Shown here: positions 15,565 through 24,735 of the stretch, one piece after another
Layout of the letters: each line of letters begins with the position of its first letter
How positions within the stretch are numbered: the stretch's first letter is position 1
Source of the DNA: Rhodobacteraceae bacterium HLUCCA08
GTDB lineage: Bacteria; Pseudomonadota; Alphaproteobacteria; Rhodobacterales; Rhodobacteraceae
DNA length: 64,000 nt
Reading direction: 5' to 3'
NCBI GenBank assembly: GCA_001314655.1
Contig: LJSF01000044.1
Span: 62,001 to 126,000, forward strand
The notes under the pieces: model-generated
Told to the model about the DNA's origin: nothing
Seen by the model: the letters and a program-made list of their open reading frames with translations, nothing else
Database searches by the model: none
Program-made: the position numbers and the translations under genes

Positions 15565-17544
15565 TCATTCTTCGATCCCGACCTCGCCCACCAGTTCCTC
15601 CATCGGCATGTCGAGCCAGCGCTTGTCCTCGGCATGCCAGCGGAAGGTGGTGCCACCGGTCAGCGGCAGCGGGGTGCGGCGCAACTCCACGTTGCGGCCG
15701 ACGGGGCGCGCGGTCAGGGTCATGCCGCTGCGGCCCTGTTCGTAGAAATACGGCAAGGGCAGCTTGATCTGGAACACCATGCCGTCCTCGTCCGGCGGGC
15801 CGAGGTTGTCGCGCGGAATCGAGGGCCGGGTGGTGCCGACGAAGCGGCCGTCGATATAGATCGCCACCGGCGCGGTCCAGGTCCCGGCATCCAGGTCGCG
15901 GACCCAGCCGGTCAGGATGGTTTCATTGACCCGCTCGACCACCCCGTCCATGCGCACGCGCTGCAACCCTTCGGGCACGGTGCTGGCGCCCACCGCCATC
16001 CGCGGCACCCGCAGCAGCGGTGCGCCCAGCGCATGTTCATGGACCCTGAGCGGCCTGTCCGCATAGCCGTCCTCGGGCATCGCCTCGTCCGCGGCCAGGT
16101 AGAAGGCCAGGTCGCGCAGCACGGTGTCGCCCGGCCCCGCCATGGCCGCGAAGTCGCAGTCGATCCGGTAGGTCGAGCTTTCCAGGGAGCCTTCGGCCAC
16201 CCGCAGCCGCGCGCCGTCATCGGGCAGCCCGGTCTTCCAGGCCAGGCGGCCTTCGCGGAAACACAGCAGCGTCAGGCGCGGATGGGCATTGCGATAGACC
16301 ATCGCCTCGGGGATATGGACCAGCATCCCGGTATCGTCGGTATCCATGATCCGCACCACCTCTCGGGCGCGGTCGACAAAGCGGCGGCGGCTGGTGAACT
16401 TGCGCGCCACGATCCCGTCCGAGAAATATTCGGCCTGGGCATGGTTGTTGACGAAGGGCCAGATCATCGGCATCGCGCGCAGGGTCAGCCGGCCGACCTC
16501 GGCGGCGCCGTGATCGATCTGCTGCGGCTTCAGCAGCCGGCGCATGTCGCGTTCCCGCGCCGGACCCTGTTCGCGCGCCGCCGACAGGCAGAAATCGCGG
16601 AAATCCGAGGGCGCGACGGTGACGCCCTGCTCGACCAGGTCCGCCGAGGACCGGTAGCGGCGGCTGTCGGGGCCGAAAAAACAGACATCCTCGGTCATGG
16701 TGATGGCGTAATGGGCGTAATCCTTGGGCTGGCGCCGGTCGCCGCGCTGCGCCTCGTAGGCGGCAAGATCGGTGAAGAAATCGAAGAACTTGAAATGCAG
16801 CAGCGCGCCGGTCACGGCGGACAGCGGCACATGGCTGTGCGAATGGGTCGAGAAGATGTAGCTGAACCCCTGTTCCCATTTCACCAGCGGGACCTTCTTC
16901 ATCATCGGGCCCATGTTCCCGCCCTTTCCGGCCAGGAACGACTTGCCGCGCGGGCCGCCGAAGACGCTCAGGAACGGCGGGTTGGCGCCGGGTTTCAGCA
17001 GGTAGCTTTCGGTTTCGTAGAACGGGCAGACATCCAGGAACGGCGCGCCGGGTTCATAGATCGTCTCGCTGAGCGGGCGGTCGGAATACATGTCGAGGAA
17101 AACGGTGAAGAGCCCCTTCACCCCCTCGACATCGAGATAAGTCGTCAATTGCGGGATCGTCAGCAATTCGCATCCCGGAAAGACCAGCAATTCGTCCACG
17201 TCGACGGTCAGGCACCAGCGGTTCATGCCGTAATGTTCGCACAATTCCTGCATCCACAGCCGCCCGGCCGACGACCCCTTGTAGCTGAGGTCGGTGTGGA
17301 ACAGGTGGACATCCGGCTGCCGGGCGAGGATTTCGCCCGATCCGTCGGTCGAGGCATTGTCGATGACAAAGAAATGCCGGATGCCCATCGCCCGGTAATG
17401 GTCCAGGAAATAGGGCAGCCGCATCGCCTCGTTCTTGAGGGTGCAGAACAGCAGAACCTCGTCCGCGCCGGTCTCGATCGCCGGCTTTTCGAAATAGGCG
17501 CTTTGCGGGGGCAATTTGCGCGGTTCGGGGGGATCGTCCGGCAT
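15565..17544 (-). CDS. Glycosyltransferase family 2 protein with extra C-terminal domain
   Basis: The 659-residue protein starts with a GT-A fold of the Glyco_tranf_2_4 type: LLFCTLKNEAMRLPYFLDHY, then FVIDNASTDGSGE and the metal-binding DVDE (D115, D117). Residues from about 530 form a separate segment with GVVERVNETILTGWVRDL and a later YIDGRFVGTTRP, which resembles a short repeat found attached to polysaccharide-related transferases. No signal peptide or membrane segment is seen. Its start at 17544 has only a weak ribosome site. It is divergent from the methyltransferase and sulfotransferase genes, suggesting a surface-glycan role; the sugar donor cannot be told. Confidence 0.8.
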   Translation of the reverse strand: MPDDPPEPRKLPPQSAYFEKPAIETGADEVLLFCTLKNEAMRLPYFLDHYRAMGIRHFFVIDNASTDGSGEILARQPDVHLFHTDLSYKGSSAGRLWMQELCEHYGMNRWCLTVDVDELLVFPGCELLTIPQLTTYLDVEGVKGLFTVFLDMYSDRPLSETIYEPGAPFLDVCPFYETESYLLKPGANPPFLSVFGGPRGKSFLAGKGGNMGPMMKKVPLVKWEQGFSYIFSTHSHSHVPLSAVTGALLHFKFFDFFTDLAAYEAQRGDRRQPKDYAHYAITMTEDVCFFGPDSRRYRSSADLVEQGVTVAPSDFRDFCLSAAREQGPARERDMRRLLKPQQIDHGAAEVGRLTLRAMPMIWPFVNNHAQAEYFSDGIVARKFTSRRRFVDRAREVVRIMDTDDTGMLVHIPEAMVYRNAHPRLTLLCFREGRLAWKTGLPDDGARLRVAEGSLESSTYRIDCDFAAMAGPGDTVLRDLAFYLAADEAMPEDGYADRPLRVHEHALGAPLLRVPRMAVGASTVPEGLQRVRMDGVVERVNETILTGWVRDLDAGTWTAPVAIYIDGRFVGTTRPSIPRDNLGPPDEDGMVFQIKLPLPYFYEQGRSGMTLTARPVGRNVELRRTPLPLTGGTTFRWHAEDKRWLDMPMEELVGEVGIEE

Positions 17545-17732
17545 GGTCGCTCGTTCTGGGCTGGGTCCGCCCCCTTGATACTGGGGCCACGCAGGCGGAA
17601 CAACCGCTTTGACGCGGCGCTGCACAAGGCCGGCGATGCGGCCCTGCCTCTTGCCATTCACCCCCGAACCGGCGAGTAACTGCCCGGTACGGCCCGCGCG
17701 GCGATCGAACTGGCACGGCAGGAAGGTGTGCG

Positions 17733-18743
17733 ATGGATTTTTCCGATATCAAGATCAATCTCGACATTCCGCGCACGATGACGCTGGACGGTCTGCGCTA
17801 TCTCGGCGCCCTGGCCCGCACGGTGCCCGAGGGCGGCACCATCGTCGAGATCGGCCCGCTTTACGGCAGTTCGACCTGGGTTCTGTCCAAGAACGCGCAT
17901 CCGTCGGTGCGGATCGTGTCGATCGACACCTGGGAACCGCAGGACTGGATCCCGCGCCGCCTGCCCGAGGCGCCCGCATTCGGCCTTGATGCATTCCGGG
18001 CCTTCGTCGCCGATTGCCCGAACGTGGAACCGATCCAGGGCTTTTCGCCCGCCTGTGTGCAGGGCTGGTCCGACAGGGTCGACCTGATCTTCGACGACGC
18101 CACCCATGGCGATCCGGGGTTTTCGGAGAACATCAACTTCTTCCTGCCGCATCTGCGCGAGGGCGGGATCGTCTGCGGCGACGATTTCGCCTCGGGCTGG
18201 CCCGACATCATCCGCGTGGTCAAGAAACTGGCCACCGATTGGGGCACCTGGCCCGAGGTCGCGGGCCGGGTCTGGGCGATCAACAAGTTCGGCGCGAAAA
18301 GCGGCCATGACACGGTGTATGAACGGCTGCCCGGCCGCACCGGCGGCGACCTGTATCTGGAGGCCGAGATGGCCAGCGGCACCCGCATCGCGACCCCGCC
18401 CAATGTCTGGTGCGGCGCGCTGCATGGCAATGACACGATCCTGGCGCTCGGGGCGCGCCGGGCCGATGGCACCGATCCCGGCGTGCGGGTGCAGGGGCAA
18501 TATGCCGACGGCCGCGAAACCCCGCTGATGGATCTGGCCGCCGGCGCCCGGTTCGACGCGCCGCTGGCCAATATCCGCTTCGAACTGGCCGAAGGCGCGG
18601 CACGCGAACACCCGCTGTCCTATCAGGCGACCGAGGTCGACCCGGTCACCGGCAAGTCGATGAACACGGCCACCGCCCGGGCCGGCGCCTGGATCCAGAC
18701 GGGCCGCGAGGGCACCGTGATCAGCGGCATCCGCCTGAACTGA
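17733..18743 (+). CDS. Class I SAM-dependent methyltransferase
   Basis: The 336-residue protein has a Rossmann-type methyltransferase core: motif I IVEIGPLYGSSTWVLS (about residues 38-53), the acidic loop VSIDTW, and VDLIFDDATHGD followed by LREGGIVCGDDF. This arrangement is that of the Methyltransf_24 group that acts on sugars or cephalosporin-like substrates. The last 120 residues form a separate beta-rich part without a recognised name. GGAAGG precedes the ATG. It is followed 10 bases later by a sulfotransferase gene, so both probably modify the same glycan. Confidence 0.78.
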   Translation: MDFSDIKINLDIPRTMTLDGLRYLGALARTVPEGGTIVEIGPLYGSSTWVLSKNAHPSVRIVSIDTWEPQDWIPRRLPEAPAFGLDAFRAFVADCPNVEPIQGFSPACVQGWSDRVDLIFDDATHGDPGFSENINFFLPHLREGGIVCGDDFASGWPDIIRVVKKLATDWGTWPEVAGRVWAINKFGAKSGHDTVYERLPGRTGGDLYLEAEMASGTRIATPPNVWCGALHGNDTILALGARRADGTDPGVRVQGQYADGRETPLMDLAAGARFDAPLANIRFELAEGAAREHPLSYQATEVDPVTGKSMNTATARAGAWIQTGREGTVISGIRLN

Positions 18744-18753
18744 TCCGCGCGAG

Positions 18754-19737
18754 ATGAGCGCCCAGGCCCACGCGATTCCCCCGGACGCCCCCGGACGGCC
18801 CGACGTGATCGTCCTGGGCCAGGGCAAGGCGGGCACCTCGCTGATCTACCGGGTGCTCGAACGCCACCCCGAGGTCGGCACCAGCCAGCCCAAGGAGCTG
18901 CATTATTTCACCGCCAACCACGACCGGGGCGCGGCCTGGTATCTGCAGCATTTCGCCGAAGCCCGCGGCAAGCCCGTGGTGGTCGAGGTCTCGCCCTCCT
19001 ACCTGCGGCCCGAGGCGATCGACCGGATCGCGCGGGATCTCGGCACCGGGGTGCGGGTCGTGTTTTCGCTTCGGCGGCCGATCGAACAGGCCTATTCGCG
19101 CTATCTGCAGAACCTCTGCGCCCGGCAGGAACCGCTCGGCTTCAGCCCCAAGCCCGGCTGGCTGTGGCGGCGGCTCAAGATCGTGATCGCGGCGCTGGAC
19201 CGGCTGCATGCGCAGTTTCCGCCCGAAAACATCCTGCCGCTGTTCTTCGAAAAGGACATCGCCACCGAAACGCCCGGTTTCGAGGCCCGGCTGATCGACT
19301 TCCTGGGGCTGCCCGGTCCCGAACGGCTGCCCGAGATCGCGGATGACCGGGTCAATCCCGGGATCCTGCCGCGTTACCTGTTCAGTGGCGACCAGGACCT
19401 GCGGATCTGGTCGGGGGCCGACAAATACATCCTCCCGGCCGATACGCTGGTCTTTTGCGGCCAGCCGCGCAATTCGCTGGTCGAACCGGCGCCCGGCGCC
19501 GCCCGGGTCGCCGAGGCGATGGCGGTGCAAAGCCGCTGGACCACCGAGATCTGCCGCGACACCTATGCCGCGTTGCGCGAACGGGTGGTGCTGCCGATGG
19601 CCGAGCGGATCGGGGCCCGGTTCGGCTATGACCTGTCGCATTGGGACGTGCCGCCGCGGCGGATCGCCTACCCGGCCGCGCCGCCGCCGGCGCAATTCCG
19701 GGCCGCGCCGGTTCCGAATCGGGCCGGCTCGCCCTAG
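18754..19737 (+). CDS. Sulfotransferase (PAPS-dependent)
   Basis: The 327-residue protein transfers sulfate from PAPS to a hydroxyl, likely on a carbohydrate. The 5'-phosphosulfate loop is GQGKAGTSLIYRVLE (22-36) with an acidic or serine-rich 3'-phosphate site in VVFSLRRPIEQAYSRYL (about 105-121). The arrangement is that of heparan-type and bacterial glycan sulfotransferases. It follows the methyltransferase gene by 10 bases and precedes the glucosylglycerate genes by 37. The acceptor is unknown. Confidence 0.85.
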   Translation: MSAQAHAIPPDAPGRPDVIVLGQGKAGTSLIYRVLERHPEVGTSQPKELHYFTANHDRGAAWYLQHFAEARGKPVVVEVSPSYLRPEAIDRIARDLGTGVRVVFSLRRPIEQAYSRYLQNLCARQEPLGFSPKPGWLWRRLKIVIAALDRLHAQFPPENILPLFFEKDIATETPGFEARLIDFLGLPGPERLPEIADDRVNPGILPRYLFSGDQDLRIWSGADKYILPADTLVFCGQPRNSLVEPAPGAARVAEAMAVQSRWTTEICRDTYAALRERVVLPMAERIGARFGYDLSHWDVPPRRIAYPAAPPPAQFRAAPVPNRAGSP

Positions 19738-19774
19738 GCTTGGTCCATCCCGGTCCAGGCAAAGGTGGTTTCAG

Positions 19775-20557
19775 GTGCGGTTGCTCGTCTTTACCGATCT
19801 CGACGGCACGCTTCTGGATCATGACAGCTACGATTTCACCCCGGCCCGTCCGGCGCTGGCGGCCCTGGCGGCGCGCGGGGTGCCGGTGATCCTGGCCTCG
19901 TCCAAGACCGCCGCCGAGATCGCGCCGCTGCAGGCCGCGCTGGGGCTGACCGGGCAGCCGGCGATCGTCGAGAACGGCGCCGCCCTGGCCGATGGCGCCA
20001 GCGATGACAGCGGCTGGCGGAGCATCCGCCAGGCGCTGGAAGAGCTGCCCCCGGCCCTGCGCGCGCCGTTTCGCGGTTTCGGCGACATGGACAGGGCCGA
20101 GGTTGCGAAAGTGACGGGATTGCCCCCGGATCAGGCCGCATTGGCCCGCCGCCGGCAGCATTCCGAACCGGGCCTGTGGACCGGCTCCGACGCCGCCCGC
20201 GCCGAATTCGAGGCCGCCCTGGCCGCCCGGGGCATCACCGCCCGCCGCGGCGGCCGGTTCCTGACCCTGTCCCATGGCGCCACCAAGGCCGACCGGATGG
20301 CCGAGCTGACCGCGCGGCTCGGGCCTGCCCACACGGTCGCCCTGGGCGACGCGCCCAATGATGCCGAGATGCTGCAGGCCGCCGATACCGGCATCATCGT
20401 CGCCAATCCGCACGGTCCCGGCCTGCCGCCCCTTCCGGGCGAGGCGACGGGCCGCATCCGCCGCACCGCCGACCCCGGACCTCTGGGCTGGAATACCGCC
20501 CTGCTCGACCTGTTGGCCGAGCTGTCCCCGCCACCAGAAAGGGCCCGCCATGGCTGA
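19775..20557 (+). CDS. gpgP: HAD-IIB phosphatase, probable glucosyl/mannosyl-3-phosphoglycerate phosphatase
   Basis: The enzyme removes phosphate from glucosyl- or mannosyl-3-phosphoglycerate. The 260-residue protein has the HAD motifs FTDLDGTLLDHD (nucleophile D8, acid D10), a conserved Thr/Ser in LASSKTAAEI, a Lys in HGATKADRM and the metal Asp in ALGDAPNDAEML. Translation starts at GTG 19775, where AAGGTGG lies upstream and VRLLVFTDLDG matches the family start. It overlaps the glycosyltransferase gene gpgS by eight bases, which fixes the substrate as the GpgS product by context rather than by motif. Confidence 0.85.
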   Translation: MRLLVFTDLDGTLLDHDSYDFTPARPALAALAARGVPVILASSKTAAEIAPLQAALGLTGQPAIVENGAALADGASDDSGWRSIRQALEELPPALRAPFRGFGDMDRAEVAKVTGLPPDQAALARRRQHSEPGLWTGSDAARAEFEAALAARGITARRGGRFLTLSHGATKADRMAELTARLGPAHTVALGDAPNDAEMLQAADTGIIVANPHGPGLPPLPGEATGRIRRTADPGPLGWNTALLDLLAELSPPPERARHG

Positions 20558-21770
20558 CTTCCACCAGAACGGCAATATCGCCCAGTTCCACAACCTGCGC
20601 ACCCGGTCGCTGGCCGAACTGGATTACGAGCTGGAAACCTTTGCCCAGACCCGCAAGATCAGCCTGGTCCTGCCCTCGCTCTATTCCGAGCTGGAGGGCG
20701 CGGCGCTGCCCGATATCCTGGCCGAACTGGCCCAGGTGAAATACCTGCACCGGATCATCATCGGGCTCGACCGCGCCGATGCGGCGCAATACGCCCATGC
20801 GCGACGGTTCTTTTCGGTCCTGCCGCAGGACCATGTGGTGATCTGGAACGACAGCCCGCGGATGCTGGACCTGGGCGCCCGGCTGGAGGCGCTGGGGCTG
20901 GCCCCGCAAGAGCCGGGCAAGGGCAAGAATGTCTGGTCCTGCATCGGCTACCTGATCGCCTGCGCCGACAGCGCGGTGATGGCGATCCACGATTGCGACA
21001 TCGTCACCTATCACCGCGAGATGCTGAGCCGGCTGGTCTATCCGGTCGCCCATCCGGGGTTTTCCTACCAGCTGTCCAAGGGATTCTATCCGCGCATCGG
21101 CAACAACAGGCTGGGCGGGCGGGTCACCCGCAATCTGGTCAGCCCGCTGCTGATCGCGCTGAAAAAGGTGATCGGGGATCGCGACTATATCGATTACCTG
21201 CGCGCCTTCCGCTATCCGCTGTCGGGCGAATTCGCCCTGCGCACCGGGCAATTGCCGGACCTGCGCATCCCTTCGGACTGGGGGCTGGAAATCGGCGTGC
21301 TGTCCGAGGTCTGGCGCAACCTGGGCCCGCGCGCGGTCTGCCAGGTCGAGATCAGCGATACCTATGACCACAAGCACCAGGACCTGTCCCCCGAGGATGC
21401 GGCGACGGGTCTGAACCGGATGTCGATGGATATCTGCAAGGCGATCTTCCGCAAGCTCGCCGCCGACGGCACGGTCTTTACCCCCAACGTGTTCCGCACC
21501 CTCAAGGCCACCTATTACCGCCGGGCGCTGGACATGCTGGATGTCTATTCCCACGACGCGGCGATGAACGGTCTGGCCTTCGATCGCCACGAAGAGGCCA
21601 AGTCGATCGCGCTTTTCGCCGAAAACATCATGACCGCGGGCCAGGTGTTCCTGGATACCCCGCACGAAACCCCCTTCATCCCGAACTGGAACCTGGTCCA
21701 TGCCGCCGACCCGGCGCTGCTGGCCGATTTCAAGGCCGCGGTGGCCGCGGACCAGGCCGATTACGCCTGA
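20550..21770 (+). CDS. gpgS: Glucosyl-3-phosphoglycerate synthase
   Basis: GpgS transfers glucose from a nucleotide sugar to 3-phosphoglycerate. The 406-residue protein has ISLVLPSLYSELEG near residue 36, GKGKNVWSC, the metal-binding AIHDCDIVTY and the downstream RIPSDWGLEIGVL and YDHKHQDLS segments, which I recognise from bacterial and archaeal GT81-type enzymes. Mannosyl-phosphoglycerate synthases (GT55) look different. It is coupled to the phosphatase gene and faces the GH13 phosphorylase gene at 22866, so a glucosylglycerate cycle is likely. The compound is known as a compatible solute under salt or nitrogen stress. Confidence 0.87.
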   Translation: MADFHQNGNIAQFHNLRTRSLAELDYELETFAQTRKISLVLPSLYSELEGAALPDILAELAQVKYLHRIIIGLDRADAAQYAHARRFFSVLPQDHVVIWNDSPRMLDLGARLEALGLAPQEPGKGKNVWSCIGYLIACADSAVMAIHDCDIVTYHREMLSRLVYPVAHPGFSYQLSKGFYPRIGNNRLGGRVTRNLVSPLLIALKKVIGDRDYIDYLRAFRYPLSGEFALRTGQLPDLRIPSDWGLEIGVLSEVWRNLGPRAVCQVEISDTYDHKHQDLSPEDAATGLNRMSMDICKAIFRKLAADGTVFTPNVFRTLKATYYRRALDMLDVYSHDAAMNGLAFDRHEEAKSIALFAENIMTAGQVFLDTPHETPFIPNWNLVHAADPALLADFKAAVAADQADYA

Positions 21771-21861
21771 GGATCGGACTCAACCCAAGATTGCATTTTC
21801 CTCAAGGGGAAACTCCCCTAAAACAAATCAATGTGGCCAAGGGGTGAGCCGGGGGGAAACA

Positions 21862-22302
21862 GTGCCGTATGAAACCCGTATCGACACGGCCTCAGCATGC
21901 GTTCTGTGCCGGTTCTTCGGGGCCGTGTCCACGACGGAATTCACCCGTGCCTTCACCAATTATACCGAACATCCCGGTTTCCGGCCCGACGCCGCGATCC
22001 TGACCGATGGCCGGCAGGCCGGCGCGCTTCCCATCAGCTACCGCGAAGTGGCGGCACAGGTGGCGCGCACGATGCCGGCCTTGTCGCGCCTGTCCCCCGA
22101 GGCGCGGATCATCCTGCTGGCGGAACGGGACGACCAGTTCGGGATGGCCCGGATGCTGCAACAGGTGCTGCACGCCGTCACCTCTGTCGCCGTCATCGTG
22201 ACCCGAAGCGAGCCCGACGCCCTGACCCGGGCGGGGTGCCCCGATCCGGACATCGCCGCGCTGGCCCGTCGCCTGGGCGACCCGGTGCTGTGTTCCGCTT
22301 GA
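21862..22302 (+). CDS. Small STAS/SpoIIAA-like protein, tandem copy 1
   Basis: The 146-residue protein starts at GTG (reading VPYETRID), preceded by a run of G and A that can serve as ribosome site. Its layout, with a beta-strand start, a central YREVAAQVARTMP helix and the RDDQFGMARMLQQV segment, resembles STAS/SpoIIAA-like small proteins of alphaproteobacteria; this is pattern resemblance, not a firm assignment. A paralogue follows at 22435 with the same PYE start, the same QFGMARML and the same AGCPDxDIAALA near the end. The gap before it (21771-21861) is AT-rich and is the likely promoter. Confidence 0.7.
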   Translation: MPYETRIDTASACVLCRFFGAVSTTEFTRAFTNYTEHPGFRPDAAILTDGRQAGALPISYREVAAQVARTMPALSRLSPEARIILLAERDDQFGMARMLQQVLHAVTSVAVIVTRSEPDALTRAGCPDPDIAALARRLGDPVLCSA

Positions 22303-22319
22303 CCGGGGGCCGACAACGC

Positions 22320-22341
22320 AGGGTCAGGTTCCCGTGACCCT
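22320..22341. terminator. Hairpin between tandem paralogues
   Basis: AGGGTCA-N8-TGACCCT gives a 7-bp stem with an 8-nt loop after the first copy. It has no T-run, so it may be an attenuator, a weak terminator or chance. Confidence 0.3.
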
Positions 22342-22434
22342 GACGGAGCGGATTGCACATTTCGGCAGCTTGGCCCTGCCCGCGCGGCACGACATAGTCG
22401 GAGGCGAAGACCCGGAAAAAAGATCGAGTGCCCT

Positions 22435-22860
22435 TTGCCTTACGAAATCCTGTCGTGCCCCGGAACCCCGGTCGCCCTGTTCCGCATGTGGGACAGGTTC
22501 AGCGCCGATGACGGCCTGGCCGCCTATGTCGATTACGTCTCTCGCGCCGATTACGACCCGTCCCGCACCATGTTGACCGATGCCGGCGCGGTGACCGGGA
22601 TTCCGGCCAATTACCGCCAGGTCGCGGTGCGCGTCGCGCGGCTGGCCCCGGTATTGGCGACGATCCCGGACGGCACCCGCAGCGTGATCCTGGCGCCGCG
22701 CGACCACCAGTTCGGAATGGCGCGGATGCTGGCCCAGGTCGCCGGGCATGTCACGCCGCTCGACATCCACGTCACCCGCGACGAAGTCGAGGCGCTGGTG
22801 CTGGCCGGCTGTCCCGACCGCGACATCGCCGCACTGGCGACCCGGCTGCGGCAGGGCTGA
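22435..22860 (+). CDS. Small STAS/SpoIIAA-like protein, tandem copy 2
   Basis: The 141-residue protein begins at TTG (LPYEILSC), a start supported by its alignment with the VPYE start of copy 1 and a purine run GGAAAAAAGATCGAG upstream. Shared blocks with copy 1 are NYRQVAVRVAR, HQFGMARML and AGCPDRDIAALATRL. The middle is more diverged, which suggests an old duplication. The pair lies between the glucosylglycerate genes and the convergent phosphorylase. Function unknown; a regulatory or scaffolding role would be a guess from fold only. Confidence 0.65.
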   Translation: MPYEILSCPGTPVALFRMWDRFSADDGLAAYVDYVSRADYDPSRTMLTDAGAVTGIPANYRQVAVRVARLAPVLATIPDGTRSVILAPRDHQFGMARMLAQVAGHVTPLDIHVTRDEVEALVLAGCPDRDIAALATRLRQG

Positions 22861-22865
22861 TCGGG

Positions 22866-24608
22866 TCAGCCCGTATTGGCGATCCAGCGGCATTGATAGG
22901 GCGCCAGCGCGATCGTGCCGTCGGCCTCGATCCGGTCGCCGCTCAGCAGGTCGTGCCAATCCTCGTCCTCGATCAGGTTCAGCTGCCAGGCCGGCATCTC
23001 GACCGGTTCGGCGCTGACGTTGTGCAGCGCGAAGATCGACTGGGTCCGGTCCAGCGCCTGGCGCCAGACGCCCAGGATCCGGTCATCAAGCTGCAGCGTG
23101 TGCTGGGTCGCGTTGGGGTGAAAGGCAGGCTGGCGGGCGCGCAGTTTCAGCCGCGTGGTCAGGATGCGCAGCACCACCGCCTGGTCGCTGTCGGGATCCT
23201 CCAGCAGCGCGCGCAGCTCCGGGTAATGCCAGCGGTGCCGGTTGATCGCCCGGTTCATCCCGCGCCGCGTGACCGCGTCGTGGTCATTGGGCGTCGCGGT
23301 CAGGGAATGGATGTAGAAGGCCGGCACGCCCTCCAGCGCCATCACCAGGGTCTGCGAACACAGGAACCGCGCCAGCTTGAGCGCCTCGTCGCCGGCATAA
23401 GTGCGCCCCATCGCGTCGAAATAGGCGCAATTCACCTCGTAGGGGGCCTCGCCGCCGCCGGGCAGGGCCCGCATCGACACCAGCCCGCCCGAGGCGCGCA
23501 CGCAGTCGATCATCCGTTCCAGCTCGTCCGCTGGCAGGATGCCCTCGACCGGCCGCATCCCGATCCCGTCATGCGAGGCGGTGAAGTTGAAATAGGCGCA
23601 GCCCAGCGGCGCCGGCGGCATGCCGCGCAGCCATTTGCGCAGGTAGGACACACCGCCCGACAGCATCGCGTGCAGCACCAGCGGCGGCAGCGGGAAATTG
23701 TAGACCATATGGGCCTCGTCCCGGCTGCCGAAATAGCTCAGGTTCTCGGCCTTGGGGACGTTGGTTTCGGTGATCAGCACCACCTCTTCGGTGGCGAAAT
23801 CCATCAACAGGCGCATCAGCTTGACGATCGCATGGGTCTGCGGCAGGTGGATCGAGGGGGTGCCGGCCTGTTTCCAGACGAAGGCCACCGCATCCAGCCG
23901 GATCACCCGCACGCCCTGGTCGATATGCAGCCGCAGGATCGACAGGATTTCCAGCAGCACCTCGGGGTTGCGGAAATCCAGGTCGACCTGGTCATGGCTG
24001 AAGGTGCACCAGACATGGCGCCGGCCCATCGCCGTGTCGACCTCCTGCAGCAACGGCGTGGTGCGCGGGCGGACCACGGCGGACAGGTCGTCGGCGGGGT
24101 CGGCCTCCATGAAGAACCGGTCATAGGGCGCCTGGCCCTGGCGATAGGCGTTGAACCACGCGCCTTGCGAGCTGACATGGTTCAGCACCATGTCCGACAT
24201 CAGCCGCATCCGGTCGCCGATCCGCCGGATATCGGGCCAGTCGCCCATGGCCGGGTTCACCTTGCGGTAATCGGTCACGGCAAAGCCATCGTCCGAGGTG
24301 AAGGGAAAGAACGGCAGCACATGCACGCCGTTGACCGCCCCGGCCAGGTCGCGGTCGAGGAAATCCAGCAGCAGATCCAGCGGCTTGTGCTGCCCGTCGG
24401 TCAGTGAATTGCCATAGGTGATGACCAGCGCATCGGCCTGCGACCACAGGTTGTTGGAGGGCCGGCGCGGGCGCCGCCGGCGCGGCCGGTCCTCGGGCCA
24501 GAAGGCCGCGACGACCCGCTCGATCAGGTCGACCACGTCCTCCTGCGGATAGAGAAAGGCCAAGAGGTCGGTCAGGCGGGCGGCGAGCGCCGCGGGCAAT
24601 TGGGTCAT
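22866..24608 (-). CDS. GH13 subfamily 18 phosphorylase, probable glucosylglycerate phosphorylase
   Basis: This 580-residue enzyme is a sucrose-phosphorylase-like GH13 protein: NSLTDGQHKPLDLLLDFL, HVLPFFPFTSDDGFAV, the nucleophile Asp in VIRLDAVAFVWK, the acid Glu in VLITETNVP and a late NDHDAVTRRGMNR. GH13_18 includes sucrose, glucosylglycerol and glucosylglycerate phosphorylases. The neighbouring gpgS and gpgP make glucosylglycerate, so phosphorolysis of that solute to glucose-1-phosphate and glycerate is the best guess. Sucrose phosphorylase remains possible. It is convergent with the STAS-like pair, with a 5-bp gap. Confidence 0.82.
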   Translation of the reverse strand: MTQLPAALAARLTDLLAFLYPQEDVVDLIERVVAAFWPEDRPRRRRPRRPSNNLWSQADALVITYGNSLTDGQHKPLDLLLDFLDRDLAGAVNGVHVLPFFPFTSDDGFAVTDYRKVNPAMGDWPDIRRIGDRMRLMSDMVLNHVSSQGAWFNAYRQGQAPYDRFFMEADPADDLSAVVRPRTTPLLQEVDTAMGRRHVWCTFSHDQVDLDFRNPEVLLEILSILRLHIDQGVRVIRLDAVAFVWKQAGTPSIHLPQTHAIVKLMRLLMDFATEEVVLITETNVPKAENLSYFGSRDEAHMVYNFPLPPLVLHAMLSGGVSYLRKWLRGMPPAPLGCAYFNFTASHDGIGMRPVEGILPADELERMIDCVRASGGLVSMRALPGGGEAPYEVNCAYFDAMGRTYAGDEALKLARFLCSQTLVMALEGVPAFYIHSLTATPNDHDAVTRRGMNRAINRHRWHYPELRALLEDPDSDQAVVLRILTTRLKLRARQPAFHPNATQHTLQLDDRILGVWRQALDRTQSIFALHNVSAEPVEMPAWQLNLIEDEDWHDLLSGDRIEADGTIALAPYQCRWIANTG

Positions 24609-24735
24609 CGGGCCGTGTTCGCTCCGGTTAGGGGCGCACGCCCCCTGACGCGACCCCCGGCCGAGTATGGCAAAACCCGCCCCGGCGGCAAGCGGATCGC
24701 GGCCGGGGCCGGATATCGGGCCCGTAATAACCGTT

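Noticed and set aside
22320-22341. Riboswitch or attenuator between the tandem paralogues
   Set aside because: Only one short hairpin is visible, with no conserved aptamer pattern that I recognise; kept as a weak hairpin feature.
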